This document shows positions 43,788 to 52,025 of a stretch of 64,000 nucleotides of DNA, one piece after another. Below the pieces are notes generated by a model. That model was not told the origin of the DNA. It saw only the letters and a list, made by a program, of their open reading frames with translations, and did no database searches. A program made the position numbers and the translations under genes. Position 1 is the stretch's first letter; every line of letters starts with the position of its first letter. This stretch comes from Rhizobium sullae (GTDB lineage Bacteria > Pseudomonadota > Alphaproteobacteria > Rhizobiales > Rhizobiaceae). The stretch is from contig NZ_CP104143.1 of NCBI RefSeq assembly GCF_025200715.1, forward strand, positions 1,302,001 to 1,366,000. The letters run 5' to 3'.

Positions 43788-44186
43788 TTATTTCTCCATC
43801 AGTGATTTCAAGGCGCCGAGATCCCTCTGCACATGGGCCGCATCCTCTGCGAACTGCTCGTCCGTCATGCCCGGCCGTTTCAACAGCGTGAACATTACCT
43901 CACAACCGTCGCCGTTCGGCACGATCCGCAGCGCGTTGTAAACCCGCAGTCCACTTTCGATCGTGACCGTATGGTCGATGACGCCGAACTCGTTGTGCGG
44001 AACGAAGCTCACGCGCACAGTTCCGAGAGGGCCGTAAGCGACCCAGTCGCTTCCTTCCGGTTCGAGGCCGGAGGCCAGCCCCGAGGCCCAGAGCGGCATA
44101 TTCTCCGGCTTGCCGGCAAAGTCGTAGACGTCCTTCCAGTGCCGGCTGATCGAGCAGTGGACGATTTTGGCGGGCAGGGTGCTCAT
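43788..44186 (-). CDS. SRPBCC-family lipid/ligand-binding protein (132 aa)
   Basis: The start VHCSISRHWKDVYDFAGKPE and the central VRVSFVPHNEFGVIDHTVTI resemble the START/Bet v1-like fold, used for small hydrophobic ligands. ATG 44186 has AAGGAAAA upstream; longer frames starting near 44342 lack support. First gene of a two-gene unit with VOC. Confidence 0.78.
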   Translation of the reverse strand: MSTLPAKIVHCSISRHWKDVYDFAGKPENMPLWASGLASGLEPEGSDWVAYGPLGTVRVSFVPHNEFGVIDHTVTIESGLRVYNALRIVPNGDGCEVMFTLLKRPGMTDEQFAEDAAHVQRDLGALKSLMEK

Positions 44187-44364
44187 CGGATTTTCCTTAG
44201 TGTCTCCGCAGACGATAATAGCAGACAGGAACGCGGCGTTGAAGGAAACGGCCGTTGTGCTTTCGAACTGCGCGCTGCCGAACTGATTGGCGCCCTCCCA
44301 GACTTGCCGTTTTACCTGGAGAATGCCACAACACCGGTCCAAAATGACTCATCGGAGGTGTATC

Positions 44365-45795
44365 GTGGAAAAGGCAGAAATCGGGCTGATCGGCCTTGCC
44401 GTCATGGGTTCCAACCTGGCGCTCAACATCGCGGAAAAAGGCAACAAGATCGCAGTCTTCAACCGCACTCCCGAAAAGACAGACGAGTTCTACGAAAGCG
44501 CCGGTGATCTCAAGAAGCAGATCATTCCCTGCAAGACCATCGAGGAATTCGTCGATGCGATCCGCCCGCCGCGCCCGATCATCATCATGATCAAGGCCGG
44601 CGACGCCGTCGACCAGCAGATGGAAGCGCTTCGCCCCCATCTTTCCAAGGGCGACATCATGATCGACGCCGGTAACGCCAATTTCCGCGATACCATCGCC
44701 CGGTTCGACCGCCTCAAGGATACGGACCTCACCTTCATCGGCATGGGTGTTTCCGGCGGTGAGGAAGGCGCCCGCCACGGCCCGTCGATCATGGTCGGAG
44801 GCACAGAGGATTCTTGGAAGCGCGTCGAAAAGGTGCTGACTTCGATCGCCGCCAAGTACAACGGCGATCCCTGCGTCGCCTGGCTAGGCAACGACGGCGC
44901 CGGCCACTTCGTCAAGACAATCCACAACGGTATCGAATATGCCGACATGCAGATGATCGCCGAAATCTACGGCATCCTGCGCGACGGCTTGGGTAAGAGC
45001 GCCGGCGAGATCAGCAAGATCTTCGGCGAATGGAACAAGGGCCGCCTGAACTCCTATCTCATCGAGATTTCCGAAAAGGTGCTGGCCGCGGCCGATCCCG
45101 TGTCGGGCGGCCCGATGGTCGACATGATCCTCGACAAGGCCGGCCAGAAGGGCACCGGCAAGTGGTCGGCGATCGAAGCGCAGAACATGGGCATTCCGGC
45201 GACCGCCATCGAGGCTGCCGTTGCGGCCCGCAGCATTTCGTCGATGAAAGACCAGCGCGAAGCCGCCGAGAGTATCTTCGGCAGGCCGAAATACGAGTTC
45301 CCGATCGCTTACGGTCCGGACCTCGACAAGGACCTTGAACTGGCGCTCTTTGCCGCCAAGATCGGCGCCTATGCGCAGGGCTTTGCGGTGATGGCCGAAG
45401 CTTCCCGCGAGTTCAATTGGTCGCTGCCGATGCCGGTGATCGCCAAGATCTGGCGCGCCGGCTGCATCATCCGCTCGCAGTTCCTGGACGAGATCACCTC
45501 GGCCTTCACCAAGGCCCCGGATGCCGCGAACCTCGTCGTCACGCCTGCCTTCTCGGAAATGGTCAAGGAGTCGATCCCGTCGCTCCGCCGCGTCGTTGCG
45601 GCAGCCTTGCAGGCAGGTCTGCCGGTCCCGGCGCTCACCTCGGCGCTCACCTATTTCGACGCCTACCGCCAGGGCCGCGGCACCGCAAACCTCATCCAGG
45701 CCCAGCGCGACTTTTTCGGCGCCCACGGCTTCGACCGCCTCGACGGCAAGGATTTCCACCACGGCCCCTGGGGCAGCGGTGCTTCGACGTTCTGA
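44365..45795 (+). CDS. gnd: 6-phosphogluconate dehydrogenase, decarboxylating (476 aa)
   Basis: NADP-dependent enzyme of the oxidative pentose phosphate branch. GLIGLAVMGSNLALNIAEKG (Rossmann start), GMGVSGGEEGARHGPSIMVG, VKTIHNGIEYADMQMIAEIY, and the C-terminal FHHGPWGSG region are conserved. GTG 44365 is chosen because CGGAGG lies 6 bases ahead and the enzyme's first strand starts at once. Monocistronic with a strong hairpin after the stop. Confidence 0.95.
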   Translation: MEKAEIGLIGLAVMGSNLALNIAEKGNKIAVFNRTPEKTDEFYESAGDLKKQIIPCKTIEEFVDAIRPPRPIIIMIKAGDAVDQQMEALRPHLSKGDIMIDAGNANFRDTIARFDRLKDTDLTFIGMGVSGGEEGARHGPSIMVGGTEDSWKRVEKVLTSIAAKYNGDPCVAWLGNDGAGHFVKTIHNGIEYADMQMIAEIYGILRDGLGKSAGEISKIFGEWNKGRLNSYLIEISEKVLAAADPVSGGPMVDMILDKAGQKGTGKWSAIEAQNMGIPATAIEAAVAARSISSMKDQREAAESIFGRPKYEFPIAYGPDLDKDLELALFAAKIGAYAQGFAVMAEASREFNWSLPMPVIAKIWRAGCIIRSQFLDEITSAFTKAPDAANLVVTPAFSEMVKESIPSLRRVVAAALQAGLPVPALTSALTYFDAYRQGRGTANLIQAQRDFFGAHGFDRLDGKDFHHGPWGSGASTF

Positions 45796-45816
45796 GGCGG
45801 AATATACTCGCTCACG

Positions 45817-45857
45817 CTGAAGCCGGACGCAGAACTCCGAATTCTGTCCGGCCTCAG
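45817..45857 (+). terminator. Hairpin after gnd
   Basis: CTGAAGCCGGAC-GCAGAA pairs with TTCTG-TCCGGCCTCAG around a 7-base loop, one mismatch and a small bulge. Few T residues follow. Confidence 0.5.
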
Positions 45858-45877
45858 CGGCGAAAATGCTCTTTGAA

Positions 45878-46085
45878 TTATAGAGGGCCACCCTGAGCGG
45901 ATATGACATCTCGCAGGATTTCATTTAGACGTTTGGGCCTCTCCAGCGGCACGTAATGCCCGCAATCCGGAAATAGTCAGTAAGCTGCCTTTGTGGGCGG
46001 AGTTTGCTTGTGCGGCGCTCACTTTAAGACCAGGTGCGATGCCCTCTGCACCTGAAATGATCATAACAGGCGCATAAAACATCGA
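45878..46085 (-). pseudogene. Alpha/beta hydrolase, decayed C-terminal piece
   Basis: On the minus strand a frame reads PVMIISGAEGIAPGLKVSAA, which fits the strand carrying the catalytic acid of an alpha/beta hydrolase; in another frame the last part reads FPDCGHYVPLERPKRLNEIL with the catalytic His in GHY, ending at TAA 45878. A frame shift and an in-frame TGA separate the two pieces and no N-terminal part exists. Confidence 0.65.
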
Positions 46086-46121
46086 GAGAGCGGTTGCGAA
46101 CCGTAGTGAGGCATGCGCAGC

Positions 46122-47162
46122 CTATCTGCGATCATTCGGCCAGACCGGTTTGCTGATGCTTTGCAGCAGTTCCGGCTCGATGCCGTCGATGCGGGCGATG
46201 ACGGCCTTGGCCAGTTCGCGGCCGGCGTGGCGAACGTCTTCATTGGCGGTGATGATCTCCGGCCTGATCCAGTTCAAGATCGGCGCTGACTGCTTGGAGA
46301 CCATATCGACATCGTAGCCGACGCGCTTACTTGCCGCCTCGATGCCGGCGTTGACGGCAATGGCCGCACTTCCGGCCGAACAGACAATCCCGTCGGGTGG
46401 GTTAAGCGAGCGCATCATCGTTTCGACTGCGTTCTTGACCTCTTCCAACGGCGTATCGGTGTTGACGCGCAGGGGAACTTCCTCCGCGCCATAGTCGTGA
46501 AGACCCGTCTGGAAGCCGATTCTCGTATGAGCATAGTAGGTGAGCTTGCTCGCCGGCTGGAGCAGGGCGATGCGCCGGCGGCCGCGCTCGACGAGCCTCT
46601 TCACCGCCTCGTGCGCGAAGGCTTCGTTGTCGAAATCATGATAGGGGTGAACCAGCCCGGCATCCGTCCGGCCGTGGGTCGCGAAGGGCATGTTCTGTTC
46701 GGCGAGCAACCGAACGCGCGGATCGTCGGGCTCGATGCGGGAAATTATGACGCCGTCGGCAGAGCCTGTATCGAGGATATAGCGCACCGGCGCCATCGGG
46801 TCGTTGCTGTGCGAGTGGGGCGTCACCACGATGTGGTAGGGCGTGCCGGTCAGCACTTCGGAGATGCCGAAGACCATCTGGCTTGAGAAACCCATGATCT
46901 CTTCATCGATGGAAAGGACGAGCGCGATGACGTTGGTCTTGCCGGTTCTGAGGCGCACGCCGGCGCGGTTCGGCTGGTAACCGAGCTGGCGCGCCACCAT
47001 GCGCACGCGCTCCTTGGTCTCCGCGCCAATATCCGGTGCGTCCTTGAGGGCCCGCGAAACGGTGGTAATGCCTAGGCCCGTCATGAAGGCGATCGTCTTC
47101 AGCGTCGGCCGCTCGCGCTGGATAGCGGCTGCCGCTCCTCCCGAATTTCCCTTGTTTTCCAT
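46122..47162 (-). CDS. LacI-family transcriptional regulator (346 aa)
   Basis: The N-terminal [23 protein letters not shown] and hinge ([20 protein letters not shown]) precede a periplasmic-binding-protein-like sugar domain. Position, divergent from the sugar ABC transporter genes, says it represses them until an oligosaccharide is present. It is preceded by a 456-base intergenic region with a candidate operator. Confidence 0.92.
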   Translation of the reverse strand: MENKGNSGGAAAAIQRERPTLKTIAFMTGLGITTVSRALKDAPDIGAETKERVRMVARQLGYQPNRAGVRLRTGKTNVIALVLSIDEEIMGFSSQMVFGISEVLTGTPYHIVVTPHSHSNDPMAPVRYILDTGSADGVIISRIEPDDPRVRLLAEQNMPFATHGRTDAGLVHPYHDFDNEAFAHEAVKRLVERGRRRIALLQPASKLTYYAHTRIGFQTGLHDYGAEEVPLRVNTDTPLEEVKNAVETMMRSLNPPDGIVCSAGSAAIAVNAGIEAASKRVGYDVDMVSKQSAPILNWIRPEIITANEDVRHAGRELAKAVIARIDGIEPELLQSISKPVWPNDRR

Positions 47163-47618
47163 CCCTTTAGGTCACCTTCGCGCGATTTTGGTCCGCTTAT
47201 AGAATGTTTTTCGCAGCGCCGTAAGCGCATGTCCCGCTGAAAAACGCTCCTCCCTGAACAATGAAATCTGTAACGATACAGTAGAAATGTCGAGCACTTT
47301 TTATGACGGTCGCTCCATCGCTAGACGCTTAGGTTGAATCGCGGATTCCCGCTCAGATTTTTTGCAGTTGCGAAGACGATCCCTTCAGATGGCATGCGCC
47401 ACAATTAAAAATATGATTAAATCTCAATATGATGCTCCGTTATTCACCATGCGATCTTGAATGCCCAACTTAACACCATGATCGCGGAATTTGTGGAACA
47501 AGAACAGGCAATGGTAGCAATAGCGAGTTTCACAGAGAATTTTGCCGGCGGGCAGTTGCGCCAAAATGTCGATTGCACTAAGTTTTTCCGGCAACGTTTC
47601 AGTGAGGGAGGAAAACTC
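47163..47618. other. Regulatory region between LacI gene and sugar transporter
   Basis: No gene with support. AT-rich toward 47400-47450. It contains the candidate operator at 47268-47281 and should hold promoters in both directions; no perfect -35/-10 pair was fixed. Confidence 0.5.
47268..47281. promoter_or_regulatory. Candidate LacI-family operator
   Basis: CTGTAACGATACAG: 5-base arms CTGTA/TACAG around ACGA with the central CG typical of LacI-family sites. Only one copy was found. Confidence 0.4.
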
Positions 47619-48854
47619 ATGAATTTTCGTTCGATGGCGGCCGTACTTGCCGCTTCCGTCGTGTTGCCGCTAGGTGCGGCCAATGCGACCGATCTCGAAG
47701 TCACCCATTGGTGGACATCCGGCGGTGAAGCTGCTGCCGTGGGCGAACTCGCAAAGGCATTCGATACGACGGGCAATAAGTGGGTGGATGGCGCCATTGC
47801 CGGTTCGGGCAGCACCGCTCGTCCTATCATGATCAGCCGCATTACCGGTGGTGATCCCATGGGCGCCACCCAGTTCAACCATGGCCGTCAGGCGGAGGAA
47901 CTGGTCCAGGAAGGCCTGATGCGCGATCTCACGGCGGTTGCCGAAAAGGGCAAGTGGAAGGACGTCATCCGGCCGCTAAGCCTGCTCGATTCCTGCACCA
48001 TCGACGGCAAGATCTATTGCGCGCCGATCAATATCCATTCGTGGCAGTGGCTGTGGCTTTCGAACGAGGCCTTCGAAAAGGCGGGTACCGCGGTACCGAA
48101 GAACTGGAACGAATTTGTCGCTGCGGCGCCGGCGCTGCAGAAGGCCGGAATCCAGCCTCTGGCGCTCGGCGGACAGCCTTGGCAGGCCAATGGCCTGTTC
48201 GATGTGTTGATCATCTCGCTTGGCGGCAAGGACCTCTACGAGAAGGTCTACAAGGACAAGGACGCGGAAGTGGCTGCGGGGCCTGAAATGGCGAAGATAT
48301 TCGCGGCTGCCGCACAGGCCCGCGACATGGCAAAAGGCAGTAATGTCCAGGATTGGAACCAGGCCACCAACATGGTCATCACCGGCAAGGCCGGCGGCCA
48401 GATCATGGGCGACTGGGCCCAAGGCGAGTTTCAGGTTGCCGGGAAGAAGGCCGGTACGGATTATACCTGCCTGCCGGGTCTCGGCCTGAACGAGTTTCTG
48501 ACCACCGGCGGCGACGCCTTTTACTTCCCGCTCCAGAAGGACGATGCAAAGTCCGAGGCGCAGGACATTCTCGCCGCGACCATTGTCGACCCGAAGACGC
48601 AAGTTGCGTTCAATCTGAAGAAGGGCTCTTTGCCTATTCGCGGCGACGTTGACCTCGCAGCTGCCAACGACTGCATGAAGAAGGGGCTCGACATTCTCGC
48701 GAAGGGCAGTGTCATAACCAGCACCGACCAGTTGGTTTCCGCCGATACGACCAAGCAGAAGGAGGACCTGATGTCCGAATTCTTCGCCAATGCGTCGATT
48801 ACGCCGGAAGCTGCGCAGAAGCGCTTCGCGGATATCATCGGCTCGGCTGACTGA
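47619..48854 (+). CDS. Carbohydrate ABC transporter, substrate-binding protein (411 aa)
   Basis: Family 1 extracellular solute-binding protein: signal peptide (ending near GAANA-T), then LEVTHWWTSGGEAAAVGELA, HWWTSGGE being a common motif of sugar binders. C-terminal helices follow. GGGAGGAAAACTC precedes ATG 47619; earlier starts lack a signal. First gene of the transporter run under the LacI regulator. Confidence 0.93.
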   Translation: MNFRSMAAVLAASVVLPLGAANATDLEVTHWWTSGGEAAAVGELAKAFDTTGNKWVDGAIAGSGSTARPIMISRITGGDPMGATQFNHGRQAEELVQEGLMRDLTAVAEKGKWKDVIRPLSLLDSCTIDGKIYCAPINIHSWQWLWLSNEAFEKAGTAVPKNWNEFVAAAPALQKAGIQPLALGGQPWQANGLFDVLIISLGGKDLYEKVYKDKDAEVAAGPEMAKIFAAAAQARDMAKGSNVQDWNQATNMVITGKAGGQIMGDWAQGEFQVAGKKAGTDYTCLPGLGLNEFLTTGGDAFYFPLQKDDAKSEAQDILAATIVDPKTQVAFNLKKGSLPIRGDVDLAAANDCMKKGLDILAKGSVITSTDQLVSADTTKQKEDLMSEFFANASITPEAAQKRFADIIGSAD

Positions 48855-48947
48855 TTCCCTCCCGGATGCCTCGTACCGGTCCCACAGCGTAGGGGCCGGA
48901 CGAGGATTTGTTTTCAAGAAATGGTTCATTCCTGAAGAGGAGAGATC

Positions 48948-49850
48948 ATGGCGGCGCATGCCCCGACCGGCCGACCGAGCCAGCTCTTCCGCAACCTCAA
49001 TGCGAAGATCGCTTCCATTCCGATGATGCTCGTCGCCTTGGTCATTTTCCTCGGCGGCACCCTGTGGACGGTGTTTTATTCCTTCACCAATTCAAGGCTG
49101 CTCCCGCGTCTCAATTTCGTCGGCCTTGACCAATACGAGCGGTTATGGGCCTCGTCGCGCTGGATGATCTCGATCCAGAACCTCGCGATCTACGGCATCC
49201 TGTCGCTGATCTTCAGCCTGGTCATCGGCTTTATACTGGCGGCGCTGATGGATCAGAAGATCCGGTTCGAGAACGCCTTCCGGACGATCTTCCTCTATCC
49301 CTTCGCTCTTTCCTTCATCGTCACGGGGCTCGTGTGGCAATGGATGCTCAACCCCGAATTCGGCATTCAATCTGTCATTCGATCGCTCGGTTGGACCTCG
49401 TTCGCCTTCGACCCGCTCTATGATCCCGATATCGTCATCTATGGCATCCTGATCGCCGCTCTCTGGCAGGGCACGGGCCTCGTCATGTGCCTGATGCTGG
49501 CGGGTCTGCGCGGCATAGACGAGGACATCTGGAAGGCGACCCGCGTGGACGGCATCCCGATGTGGAAGACCTATCTTCTCATCATCATTCCCATGATGCG
49601 CCCGGTGTTCATCACCACGCTCGTCATCATCGCGAGCGGCATCGTCAAGGTCTACGACCTCGTCGTCGCCCAGACCAGCGGCGGCCCCGGAAACGCGTCG
49701 GAGGTGCCGGCAAAATACGTCTACGACTACATGTTCCAGGCCCAGAACCTCGGCCAGGGTTTTGCCGCCTCGACCATGATGCTGCTGACGGTCGCCATCA
49801 TCGTCGTTCCGTGGGCCTACCTCGAGTTCGGAGGACGCAAGCGTGGCTAG
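48948..49850 (+). CDS. Sugar ABC transporter permease, MalF-like (300 aa)
   Basis: Six membrane segments and the EAA loop LRGIDEDIWKATRVDGIPMW, which contacts the ATPase. GAGGAGAGATC precedes ATG 48948. The stop overlaps the start of the second permease by eight bases, so both are made together. Confidence 0.93.
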   Translation: MAAHAPTGRPSQLFRNLNAKIASIPMMLVALVIFLGGTLWTVFYSFTNSRLLPRLNFVGLDQYERLWASSRWMISIQNLAIYGILSLIFSLVIGFILAALMDQKIRFENAFRTIFLYPFALSFIVTGLVWQWMLNPEFGIQSVIRSLGWTSFAFDPLYDPDIVIYGILIAALWQGTGLVMCLMLAGLRGIDEDIWKATRVDGIPMWKTYLLIIIPMMRPVFITTLVIIASGIVKVYDLVVAQTSGGPGNASEVPAKYVYDYMFQAQNLGQGFAASTMMLLTVAIIVVPWAYLEFGGRKRG

Positions 49851-50787
49851 TATCAGCACTCTCAACACCGCTGCCGCAAGCTTTGATGCGGTTTCTTCGC
49901 AGCTCGCCAGCGGTCCCAGCGGCCGCAAGCCTCGCCGCATCTTTGCGCCGCGCAACATCATGCTTTATGGTGCGCTGACCGTTGCGGCGCTCTACTACCT
50001 CCTGCCGCTTTACGTGATGGTCGTTACATCGCTCAAGGGCATGCCCGAAATCCGTCTCGGCAATATCTTCTCGCCGCCGATGGAAATCACCTTTGAGCCC
50101 TGGGTGAAAGCCTGGGCGCAGGCTTGCACCGGGCTGAATTGCGATGGTCTTTCCCGCGGGTTCTGGAACTCCGTGCGCATCCTGGTGCCCTCCGTCGTCG
50201 TTTCGATCGCGATTGCCTCGGTCAGCGGCTACGCGCTCGCCAACTGGCGGTTCAAGGGAGCGGAACTGTTCTTCTCGATCCTCATCATCGGCGCCTTCAT
50301 TCCCTATCAGGTGATGATCTATCCGATCGTCATCGTGCTCAGGGAATTGGGGATTTACGGCACGCTCACCGGGCTCGTCATCGTCCACACGATCTTCGGC
50401 ATGCCGATCCTGACGCTGCTCTTCCGGAATTATTTCGCTTCGCTTCCGGTGGAACTGTTCAAGGCGGCTCGTATCGACGGGGCAGGGTTCTGGCAGATCT
50501 ATTTCCGGATCATGCTTCCCATGTCTCTGCCGATCTTCGTGGTCGCGATGATCCTGCAGGTCACCGGCATCTGGAACGACTTCCTGTTCGGTGTCGTCTT
50601 CACACGGCCGGATACCTATCCGATGACCGTGCAGCTCAACAATATCGTCAATTCGGTTCAGGGCGTGAAGGAATACAACGTCAATATGGCGGCAACGCTG
50701 CTGACGGGCGCGGTTCCGCTCATCGTCTATTTCCTGTCCGGTCGGCTTTTCGTTCGCGGTATCGCCGCCGGCGCAGTCAAAGGGTAA
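49843..50787 (+). CDS. Sugar ABC transporter permease, MalG-like (314 aa)
   Basis: An extended N-terminal cytosolic tail of about 40 residues, then six membrane segments and the EAA loop LPVELFKAARIDGAGFWQIY. Start GTG 49843 lies in the end of the first permease. The ATPase gene follows after 5 bases. Confidence 0.93.
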   Translation: MASISTLNTAAASFDAVSSQLASGPSGRKPRRIFAPRNIMLYGALTVAALYYLLPLYVMVVTSLKGMPEIRLGNIFSPPMEITFEPWVKAWAQACTGLNCDGLSRGFWNSVRILVPSVVVSIAIASVSGYALANWRFKGAELFFSILIIGAFIPYQVMIYPIVIVLRELGIYGTLTGLVIVHTIFGMPILTLLFRNYFASLPVELFKAARIDGAGFWQIYFRIMLPMSLPIFVVAMILQVTGIWNDFLFGVVFTRPDTYPMTVQLNNIVNSVQGVKEYNVNMAATLLTGAVPLIVYFLSGRLFVRGIAAGAVKG

Positions 50788-50792
50788 GCCTG

Positions 50793-51902
50793 ATGCACAA
50801 CACGGTTTCCATCGACAAACAGAACAGCGTTTCCATTCGCGATCTGTCCCTTTCTTTCGGATCGGTAACGGTGCTGGAGAACCTCAATCTCGACATCCAC
50901 GATGGGGAATTCCTGGTCCTGCTCGGCTCGTCCGGCTGCGGCAAGTCCACGCTGCTCAACTGCATTGCAGGGCTTCTTGAACCCACCGAAGGCCAGATTT
51001 TCATCAAGGACAAGAACGTCACTTGGGAAGAGCCCAAGGACCGCGGCATCGGCATGGTGTTTCAGTCCTATGCGCTCTATCCGCAGATGAGCGTCGAGAA
51101 GAACCTCTCCTTTGGTCTTCGCGTCGCAAAGGTGCCGCAGGCCGAGATCGACAAGCGCGTGGCGCGTGCCTCCGAAATCCTGCAGATCCAGCCGCTGTTG
51201 AAGCGCAAGCCCGCCGAACTTTCCGGCGGCCAGCGCCAGCGCGTGGCGATCGGCCGTGCCCTGGTGCGCGATGTCGATGTGTTTCTGTTCGACGAGCCGC
51301 TGTCCAACCTTGATGCCAAGCTGCGTTCGGAGCTGCGCGTCGAGATCAAGCGCCTGCACCAGTCTCTGAAGAACACGATGATCTATGTCACCCACGACCA
51401 GATCGAGGCGCTGACGCTGGCAGACCGCATCGCGATCATGAAGAACGGCATCATCCAGCAGCTCGGCGACCCGACGACGATCTACAATAGGCCGCGCAAC
51501 CTTTTCGTCGCAGGTTTCATCGGCTCGCCGTCTATGAACTTCCTGCATGGCGAATTGACCAAAAACAGCGACAAGATGGTGTTCAGCTCGAATGGCGTCA
51601 GCTTCTCGCTTGACGGCTACGATGCGGCCCAACCGCTACAGGCAGGACGCAAGGTTGTGCTCGGCGTGCGTCCGGAGCACATCAAGGTCAACGAAAATCT
51701 TGGCCCCGAGGTGCATGATGCGACCGTCGATATCGAGGAGCCGATGGGCGCCGACAACCTCCTCTGGCTGAAGCATGCCGGCCATACGATGTCGGTGCGC
51801 ATCAACGGCGCGCGCCGCTTCAACGTGGGAACGCCGGTGAAGCTCAGCTTCGACATGTCGCTGGCATCGATCTTCGATGCAGAGACCGAAGACCGGATCT
51901 GA
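50793..51902 (+). CDS. Sugar ABC transporter ATP-binding protein, UgpC/MsmK-type (369 aa)
   Basis: Walker A GSSGCGKST, signature ELSGGQRQRVAIGRA, Walker B VFLFDEPLSNLD, H-loop YVTHDQ, and a C-terminal TOBE/OB regulatory region with LGVRPEHIKV. Energises uptake by the two permeases. A hairpin separates it from the beta-mannosidase gene. Confidence 0.94.
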   Translation: MHNTVSIDKQNSVSIRDLSLSFGSVTVLENLNLDIHDGEFLVLLGSSGCGKSTLLNCIAGLLEPTEGQIFIKDKNVTWEEPKDRGIGMVFQSYALYPQMSVEKNLSFGLRVAKVPQAEIDKRVARASEILQIQPLLKRKPAELSGGQRQRVAIGRALVRDVDVFLFDEPLSNLDAKLRSELRVEIKRLHQSLKNTMIYVTHDQIEALTLADRIAIMKNGIIQQLGDPTTIYNRPRNLFVAGFIGSPSMNFLHGELTKNSDKMVFSSNGVSFSLDGYDAAQPLQAGRKVVLGVRPEHIKVNENLGPEVHDATVDIEEPMGADNLLWLKHAGHTMSVRINGARRFNVGTPVKLSFDMSLASIFDAETEDRI

Positions 51903-51911
51903 ACCGCAATA

Positions 51912-51936
51912 CGGGCGGGGCCGAAAGCTCCGCCCG
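51912..51936 (+). other. Intercistronic hairpin after the transporter genes
   Basis: CGGGCGGGGC and GCTCCGCCCG pair over 10 bases (one G-T) with loop CGAAA, 10 bases after the ATPase stop; a few T residues follow. It may lower expression of the enzyme genes behind it or protect the transporter mRNA. Confidence 0.55.
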
Positions 51937-52025
51937 ATCTTCAATGCGGCCATCCGGCCGTCCAAGTTCGGCCATGGTCCGGTATCGTCCGGCACCTCCC
52001 AAGGCGGCCTGATCGGGATAATGCT

